From: JBLNDJ01 sp050261515
GTDB taxonomy: Bacteria; Acidobacteriota; Terriglobia; Bryobacterales; Bryobacteraceae
Assembly: GCA_050261515.1 (NCBI GenBank)
Contig: JBLNDJ010000012.1
Coordinates: 1-64,000 of the forward strand
Reading direction: 5' to 3'
Length of the DNA: 64,000 nucleotides
This document shows, piece by piece, positions 59,593-64,000 of the stretch. The position numbers were made by a program, and so were the translations under genes. Position 1 is the stretch's first letter. Each line of letters begins with the position of its first letter. Below the pieces are notes generated by a model. That model had not been told where the DNA came from, did not search any database, and saw nothing but the letters and a program-made list of their open reading frames with translations.

Positions 59593-59970
59593 ATGATCGA
59601 ATACGAGAACGCAAGCGCCGAGGTGCGTGCCGTTTACGACGACATCATGGCCACGCGCAACACCGACTGGGTGAACAATTTCTGGAAAGCGATCGCGCAC
59701 GATCCCGCGACCCTGAAACGGACCTGGGAAAGCGTAAAGCAGATCATGGCGCCCGGCTCGCTCGACCCGCTGACCAAGGAAATGATCTACGTCGCGGTGA
59801 GCGTAACGAACCAGTGCGCCTACTGCATCGCCTCGCACACAGCCGGCGCGCGCAAAGCCGGCATGACCGACGAGATGTTCGCCGAACTCATGGCGGTCAC
59901 CGGAATGGCAAATGAGACGAACCGCCTCGCCGCCGGCTATCAGGTGCCCGTGGACGAGCGGTTCAAGTGA
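59593..59970 (+). CDS. Carboxymuconolactone decarboxylase/AhpD-like protein
   Basis: 125 aa. The AhpD-type catalytic stretch is VTNQCAYCIASHTAGARKAGM, with CxxC and the following His, as in alkylhydroperoxidase proteins that reduce peroxides through a dithiol. LTKEMIYVAVSV is the conserved helix. Single domain, complete. Diverges from the alcohol dehydrogenase with 49 nt between; overlaps the convergent GNAT gene by 8 nt. Confidence 0.9.
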   Translation: MIEYENASAEVRAVYDDIMATRNTDWVNNFWKAIAHDPATLKRTWESVKQIMAPGSLDPLTKEMIYVAVSVTNQCAYCIASHTAGARKAGMTDEMFAELMAVTGMANETNRLAAGYQVPVDERFK

Positions 59971-60727
59971 ACGCCGCCACGCCCTCGACGAAGTCGCAGT
60001 ACCGCTCGAAGCCGAGCCGCTCGTAAACGCGAACCGCCGCAGTGTTCTTCTGGATGACATTCAACCCGACGGTCTCGACGCCCAAGCGGAGCAGCTCGCA
60101 CGTCACCGCGCTCGTCAGCGCGCCCGCCAGGCCGCGGCCGCGGCGGTCTCGTCTCGTGTAGACATTGCCGATCGCCGCAACGCCCTCCGAGGGCTCGGCC
60201 AGATGCGTTCCGGCGACGGCGATCAGCTCGCCCTGCTCCCGCACGCCGTAGAAAACTCCGGCCTCGACCATCGGGGCGAAGAAGAAATCAGGGGATTCGC
60301 CCGTCGCGGCTCCATCGGCGTACAGCCGCTCGATCGCGCCGGCGTCGGCGGCCCCGAGGCGCTCGGCGGGCGCGGCTCCGGATTCGGGGCGGAAAGCGGA
60401 GGGCTCGAGCGCCATGCGCCACATCGGCCGCACATCGATCGTTGCGCAGCGCGGCGCGATCAGATCGGCGATCCGAGGGCGCACGTGCAGATAGACGGCC
60501 TGCTCGTCGATCCGGTCAAGCAGCGGCGCCACGGCGTCCGGCTCTCCGGTGGCGAAAAGCACCGGCGGCGTCACGGCGCGATACAGCAGCAAGACCGCTG
60601 AGCCGGAGGCTCGCCACTGGCAGCGCTCGAAATACCCTGGCGCGAGGTCGCCCAGAGCGTAGAGGTTCCAGCGCGGGTCCTGCTTGAGAATCGCGCGCAG
60701 GGCCGCGCGGTCACTGACTGGCGCCAT
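59963..60727 (-). CDS. GNAT N-acetyltransferase
   Basis: 254 aa. The N-terminal half (LRAILKQDPRWNLYALGDL, then FERCQWRASG) is a GNAT-related domain; the C-terminal half carries the acetyl-CoA motif A (IGNVYTRRDRRGRGLAGALTSAV) and motif B (VGLNVIQKNTAAVRVYERLGFER). The closest type is the FR47-like/double-domain GNAT group. Substrate unknown. Start ATG 60727 is preferred; the in-frame upstream extension overlaps the next gene's promoter and coding start. Confidence 0.82.
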   Translation of the reverse strand: MAPVSDRAALRAILKQDPRWNLYALGDLAPGYFERCQWRASGSAVLLLYRAVTPPVLFATGEPDAVAPLLDRIDEQAVYLHVRPRIADLIAPRCATIDVRPMWRMALEPSAFRPESGAAPAERLGAADAGAIERLYADGAATGESPDFFFAPMVEAGVFYGVREQGELIAVAGTHLAEPSEGVAAIGNVYTRRDRRGRGLAGALTSAVTCELLRLGVETVGLNVIQKNTAAVRVYERLGFERYCDFVEGVAAFT

Positions 60728-60761
60728 CAGGCCATAATAGTATTTGAAGGAGAAATCCGGA

Positions 60762-62111
60762 ATGAAGCGCCGTGAATTTCTGCCCGTTTCGGGCGCCGCG
60801 CTGGCGGCGACGATTCTGCCGCGGCACGTGCTCGGCGGCTCCGGGGGCCGCGCTCCCAGCGACAAGCTGAACATCGCGGCCGTCGGCGTGGGCGGCATGG
60901 GCGCGAACTACATCAAGGGCTGCGAGAGCGAGAACATCGTCGCGATGGCCGACGTGGACGACGCCGTCGCCGCCCACACCTTCAAGGCTTATCCCGCGGC
61001 GAAAACCTATCGCGACTACCGCGTGATGCTCGAAAAAGAGAAGGGCATCGACGCCGTCATCATCGGCACGCCCGACCACACGCACGCCACCGTCGCGATG
61101 GCCGCCATGAAGCTCGGCAAGCACGTTTACTGCGCCAAGCCGCTCACGCGCACTATCCGCGAAGCCCGCCTGCTCGCCGCCACGGCCAAGGAGCACAGGC
61201 TCGCCACGCAGATGAGCGTGCAGTCGTGCGCTTCAGACGACGCGCTCAACACGGTCGAGTGGGTGCAGTCCGGCGTGATCGGCCCCGTGCGCGAAGTCCA
61301 TGTCTGGAGCGACCGCCCGGTGTGGCCGCAGGCGCTCGAGCGTCCAAAAGAGAAGGTCGCGGTGCCGTCGAGCCTCGATTGGGACCTGTGGCTCGGGCCC
61401 GCGCCGGTGCGGCCGTATCATCCGGTCTATCACCCGTTCTCGTGGCGCGGCTGGGTCGATTTCGGAACGGGCGCGCTGGGCGACATGGCGTGCCACTCCT
61501 TCCACGTGATCTTCCAGGCGCTGAAGCTCGGAGCCGCCACGAGCGTGAGCGCCAGCGCTGCGCAGCTTCGCGAACTCATGATCGAAGGCGGCGGATGGGC
61601 GCGCTCGCGCGTGCTCGAAACGCCCGAGACTTACCCGGCGGCCTCCATCGTTACCTGGGAGTTCCCCGCGCGCGGCGATCTGCCGCCCGTGCGTATGACG
61701 TGGTACGACGGCGGACTCAAACCGCCGCGCCCCTCCGATCTCGAACCCTCGGTGCCGCTCGAGTCCGACGGCATTTTGTTCATAGGCGAAAAGGGAACAA
61801 TCCTGAGCGGGTTCAGCGGCGGGCCGAGCCTGGTCCCCACTTCGCGCAACGCCGGCTTCACGCCGCCGCCGAAGACACTCCCGCGCAGCATCGGCCATTA
61901 CGTTGAGTGGATCGCGGCGGCCAAGGGCGGCAAGCCTGCCAATTGCGAGTTCGGCTTTGGCAGCCTGCTCACCGAAACCGCGCTGCTCGGCGTGATCGCG
62001 CAGCGCACCGGCAAGTACCTCACATGGGATGCGCCGTCGATGCGCATCACCAACGATGCGGATGCGAACGCGCTCGTCGCGGGCTCCTATCGCGCGGGAT
62101 GGTGCGTCTAG
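60762..62111 (+). CDS. Gfo/Idh/MocA oxidoreductase, Tat-exported (second copy)
   Basis: 449 aa. KRREFLPVSGAALAATILP is a Tat leader. The Rossmann domain starts NIAAVGVGGMGANYI, contains AVIIGTPDHTHAT and reads CAKPLT where the family has EKP, so the usual catalytic-region Glu is Ala. The C-terminal domain has FGTGALGDMACHSFHVIFQAL. It may act on sugars of the cell exterior. The ribosome site AAGGAG is 10 nt before ATG 60762, better than ATG 60744. Not closely similar to 41259-42512. Confidence 0.92.
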   Translation: MKRREFLPVSGAALAATILPRHVLGGSGGRAPSDKLNIAAVGVGGMGANYIKGCESENIVAMADVDDAVAAHTFKAYPAAKTYRDYRVMLEKEKGIDAVIIGTPDHTHATVAMAAMKLGKHVYCAKPLTRTIREARLLAATAKEHRLATQMSVQSCASDDALNTVEWVQSGVIGPVREVHVWSDRPVWPQALERPKEKVAVPSSLDWDLWLGPAPVRPYHPVYHPFSWRGWVDFGTGALGDMACHSFHVIFQALKLGAATSVSASAAQLRELMIEGGGWARSRVLETPETYPAASIVTWEFPARGDLPPVRMTWYDGGLKPPRPSDLEPSVPLESDGILFIGEKGTILSGFSGGPSLVPTSRNAGFTPPPKTLPRSIGHYVEWIAAAKGGKPANCEFGFGSLLTETALLGVIAQRTGKYLTWDAPSMRITNDADANALVAGSYRAGWCV

Positions 62112-62112
62112 C

Positions 62113-62358
62113 GTGCACGAAATGGGCATCGCGAGTTCGGTGATCGAGGCGGTGCAGGCCGAGATGACGCGCCGGCCCGGCGCTCGCGTCTCCAAGGTCG
62201 GCATGCGCATCGGCGAGTTCGCGGGCGTCGATCGCGACTCGCTCTCGTTCTGCTTCGAAGCGCTGGTGAAAGACACGGACCTCGAATCGGCCGTGCTCGC
62301 GATCGAAGAAGGATCGAGCGACGAGCTGAACCTGGCTTATCTGGAACTGGAGGAGTAG
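62113..62358 (+). CDS. hypA: HypA-like nickel chaperone lacking the zinc domain
   Basis: 81 aa. The N-terminus MHEMGIASSVIEAV has the Ni-binding His2-Glu3 of HypA, and SKVGMRIGEFAGVDRDSLSFCFEAL continues the family alpha/beta core. Normal HypA (about 113 aa) then has two CxxC pairs binding structural zinc, but here AIEEGSSDELNLAYLELEE joins the core directly to the C-terminal strand. No frame-shifted remnant of the finger is seen. GTG start. HypB begins immediately after the stop, so the pair is conserved. Confidence 0.85.
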   Translation: MHEMGIASSVIEAVQAEMTRRPGARVSKVGMRIGEFAGVDRDSLSFCFEALVKDTDLESAVLAIEEGSSDELNLAYLELEE

Positions 62359-63018
62359 ATGGAACGCGTGCCGCTGGAACGGAAAGTCCTGAGCGAGAAC
62401 GATCGCATCGCCGCCGGGCTTCGCGAGGAGTTCCGGAAGCGCGGCATCCTCGCGCTGAACTTCATCAGCTCGCCGGGCTCGGGCAAAACCGCGCTCCTCG
62501 AGCGCACGCTCGAGGGCTTCCCGAAAGGTACGCGCGCCGCCGTGCTCACCGGCGATATCCAGACCGACAACGACGCCACGCGCCTGGGCCGCTACGGCTA
62601 CCCCGTGCGCCAGATCACGACCGCGGGCGCCTGCCATCTGGACGCCCGCATGGTCGAGCGCGCGCTCGAAGGCTGGGACCTCGGCTTGCTCGACATCCTG
62701 CTCATCGAGAACGTCGGCAACCTGGTCTGCCCCACCAGCTACGACCTGGGCGAAGACGGCAAGATCGTGGTGCTCAGCGTGACCGAGGGCGAGGACAAGC
62801 CGCTCAAGTACCCCGGCATCTTCCACAAGGCGGAGCTGATGGTGCTGAACAAAATCGACCTGCTCCCCTACGTGCCGTTCAAGCGCGAGCTGGCGCGCAA
62901 GTACGCGAACCAGGTGCATGCGGGCATCGGGATCCTCGAGGTTTCGTGCACCACATGCGAGGGCCTCGACCGCTGGCAGGAGTGGCTCGCAAAGCGCCGC
63001 GTGGGCGCGGCATGCTGA
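62359..63018 (+). CDS. hypB: HypB GTPase, nickel insertion
   Basis: 219-aa SIMIBI GTPase. P-loop SSPGSGKTALLERTL; VLTGDIQTDNDATRL; AGACHLDARMV with the metal-binding Cys-His; IENVGNLVCP with the second conserved Cys; NKIDLLPYV as the G4 motif. No His-rich nickel store at the N-terminus. HypB loads nickel into [NiFe]-hydrogenase. No hydrogenase gene is in the window. It follows hypA with no gap and overlaps the lactate dehydrogenase gene by 7 nt. Confidence 0.95.
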   Translation: MERVPLERKVLSENDRIAAGLREEFRKRGILALNFISSPGSGKTALLERTLEGFPKGTRAAVLTGDIQTDNDATRLGRYGYPVRQITTAGACHLDARMVERALEGWDLGLLDILLIENVGNLVCPTSYDLGEDGKIVVLSVTEGEDKPLKYPGIFHKAELMVLNKIDLLPYVPFKRELARKYANQVHAGIGILEVSCTTCEGLDRWQEWLAKRRVGAAC

Positions 63019-63962
63019 CCGAGCGCTCGCGCGTCTCCATCGTCGGCGCGGGCGCAGTGGGCTCGACCATCGCGTACGCCGTCATGCTGCGGGGCCTGGT
63101 GCATGAGCTCGTCCTGGTGGACGCGCTGCCACAGAAAGCCGAGGCCGAGGCGAAGGACCTGATCCACGGCTCCATGTTCGTCCCGCGCGTGGAAGTGTCG
63201 GCGGGCACGGTGGAGGATTGCCGCGGCTCGGCCGTCGTCGTGATCACGGCCGGCGCGAAGCAGAAGCCGGGCCAGACGCGCTTGCAGCTTGTCGAAACGA
63301 ACGCGGCCCTGTTCCGGGACCTCGTGCCGCGCATACTCGCCGCGGCCCCGCAAGCGCTGCTGCTCGTGGTGTCGAACCCGGTGGACGTGCTGACCTACAT
63401 CTCGCTGCGCATTGCGGGCGTGGCGCCGGAGAGCGTCTTCGGCTCGGGAACCGTGCTCGACACCTCGCGCTTCCGCGCGCTGCTGGCCCGGCGCCTGGGC
63501 GTCGCGGTGGGCAACGTGCACGCCTACATCGTCGGAGAGCACGGGGAGAGCGAAACGCCGATCTGGTCGAGCGCGCAGATCGGCGGAGTGCCGCTCGATG
63601 CCGTCGCCGCCGCCACCGCCGGCGGGCCGTTGAGCGAAGCCGACCGGAGCGAGATCGTACGCGGAGTCCGCGACGCGGCGGCCGAGGTGATAGCCGTCAA
63701 GGGCGCGACCAACTGGGCCATCGGGCTGGCCGCGGCGCGGATTCTGGAAGCGGTGCTGCGCGACGAGAACCGCGTCCTGACCGTGAGCGGGCTGGTGCAC
63801 GGCCTTGATGGCGGAGAAGACGTGTGCCTCTCGGTGCCGCGCTTCGTGTCGCGCCGCGGGGCGGGCGAGCCGCTGCCGCTGCACTACGACGAGTCGGAGA
63901 AGGCGGCGCTCCGGCACTCGGCTGAAATTCTGAGGGAGACCGCGCGCCGGCTGGGGTACTGA
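63012..63962 (+). CDS. ldh: L-lactate dehydrogenase
   Basis: 316-aa LDH/MDH family enzyme. VSIVGAGAVGSTIAYAVMLRG is the NAD site, LVLVDALPQKAEAEAKDL follows, GAKQKPGQTRLQLVETN carries the mobile loop, VSNPVDVLTYI, and the catalytic His is in IVGEHGESE. GSGTVLDTSRFR and the Gln-rich loop fit lactate rather than malate. NAD-linked conversion of pyruvate and lactate. ATG 63012 lies within the last 7 nt of hypB, so the genes are co-translated. Confidence 0.92.
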   Translation: MLTERSRVSIVGAGAVGSTIAYAVMLRGLVHELVLVDALPQKAEAEAKDLIHGSMFVPRVEVSAGTVEDCRGSAVVVITAGAKQKPGQTRLQLVETNAALFRDLVPRILAAAPQALLLVVSNPVDVLTYISLRIAGVAPESVFGSGTVLDTSRFRALLARRLGVAVGNVHAYIVGEHGESETPIWSSAQIGGVPLDAVAAATAGGPLSEADRSEIVRGVRDAAAEVIAVKGATNWAIGLAAARILEAVLRDENRVLTVSGLVHGLDGGEDVCLSVPRFVSRRGAGEPLPLHYDESEKAALRHSAEILRETARRLGY

Positions 63963-63963
63963 G

Positions 63964-64000
63964 CTACGTTCCCACGTAGCGCGCGTAGAGACTGCGCGCG
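63964..64000 (-). CDS. Possible C-terminus of a minus-strand gene (partial)
   Basis: Reading leftward from the window edge, one frame gives ARSLYARYVGT followed by TAG at 63966-63964, convergent with lactate dehydrogenase and 1 nt from its stop. Twelve codons are too few to identify a product. It is listed only because the adjacency of stops is typical of neighbouring genes here. Confidence 0.35.
   Translation of the reverse strand, partial: ARSLYARYVGT

Noticed and set aside
62300..62360. Frameshift or assembly error as the cause of the short HypA
   Set aside because: Other frames near the join show no CxxC remnants, and the frame continues cleanly into the normal C-terminal strand followed at once by hypB. 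A deletion is more likely, though re-sequencing would settle it.
1..64000. tRNA, rRNA, CRISPR arrays, transposases, integrases and phage genes
   Set aside because: Gaps are almost all under 200 nt, the largest being 286 nt; no cloverleaf, direct-repeat array or recombinase motif was seen. A tRNAscan-SE and CRISPR finder run would confirm this.

Overview
The window reads as a chromosomal segment of a high-GC, Gram-negative soil-type bacterium. The best fit is Acidobacteriota of the Bryobacterales/Solibacter type (an inference). Support: an Oar-like TonB receptor with a carboxypeptidase-regulatory N-terminus; a Ser/Thr kinase fused to TolB-like repeats beside a TIGR02999-type sigma factor; several Tat-targeted Gfo/Idh/MocA and TIM-barrel enzymes with a DUF1080 protein; a DUF1501 protein; envelope genes (MsbA-like, GT9, GmhA/HldA-like) that imply an outer membrane. 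Coding density is high and most neighbours overlap or nearly touch. I see no tRNA, rRNA, CRISPR array, phage or transposase.

Layout. 1-4846: Tad/Flp pilus operon (tail of an upstream gene, cpaE/tadZ, cpaF/tadA, tadB, tadC, and a 33-aa membrane ORF). 4932-8878: polyprenol-phosphate glycosyltransferase, GT87-like membrane protein, and on the minus strand a prepilin peptidase plus a DUF167-membrane protein pair. 9108-11034: galactonate-dehydratase-like enzyme with a KDPG-type aldolase. 11066-13974: YcaR-like protein, GT9 glycosyltransferase and MsbA-like exporter. 14045-19399: housekeeping run yicC-gmk-rpoZ-coaBC-udg4-tmk-holB. 19490-22284: SIS isomerase, atypical Hfq-like protein, thioesterase, Cys-rich protein, TPR protein. 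22304-25193: divergent secretin and AAA+ ATPase. 25224-30111: formaldehyde-dehydrogenase-like enzyme, kinase and sigma factor. 30197-37036: diheme cytochrome, aquaporin, YggX, a shortened DUF1501 protein, tartrate dehydrogenase-like enzyme, TPR lipoprotein-like protein, a YHS/TRASH protein and a methyltransferase.

37033-44070 is a glycan-use block: TonB receptor diverging from DUF1080, TIM-barrel isomerase, Gfo/Idh/MocA oxidoreductase and a TIM-barrel glycosidase-like protein. 44027-46579 holds an SDR, a zinc-ribbon protein behind a possible structured leader, and a polyol dehydrogenase. 46580-50239 is a lower-GC island with two membrane proteins. 50226-54382 is a tightly coupled five-gene minus-strand operon: HAD phosphatase, deoxyhypusine-synthase-like protein, heptose-kinase-like PfkB, ROK kinase and GmhA-like isomerase. 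54466-58453 is a two-gene PgaA/PgaB-like export pair. The right end has an alcohol dehydrogenase, AhpD-like and GNAT proteins, a second MocA enzyme, then HypA (without its zinc domain), HypB and lactate dehydrogenase.

The genes most worth following up are the 50.2-54.4 kb operon, which may make an activated heptose-like sugar by a non-canonical route and could feed the GT9 enzyme at 11.2 kb; the zinc-domain-less HypA; the PgaA/B-like pair without a synthase; the Hfq-like protein lacking the usual YKH motif; and several GC-rich palindromes scattered between genes.
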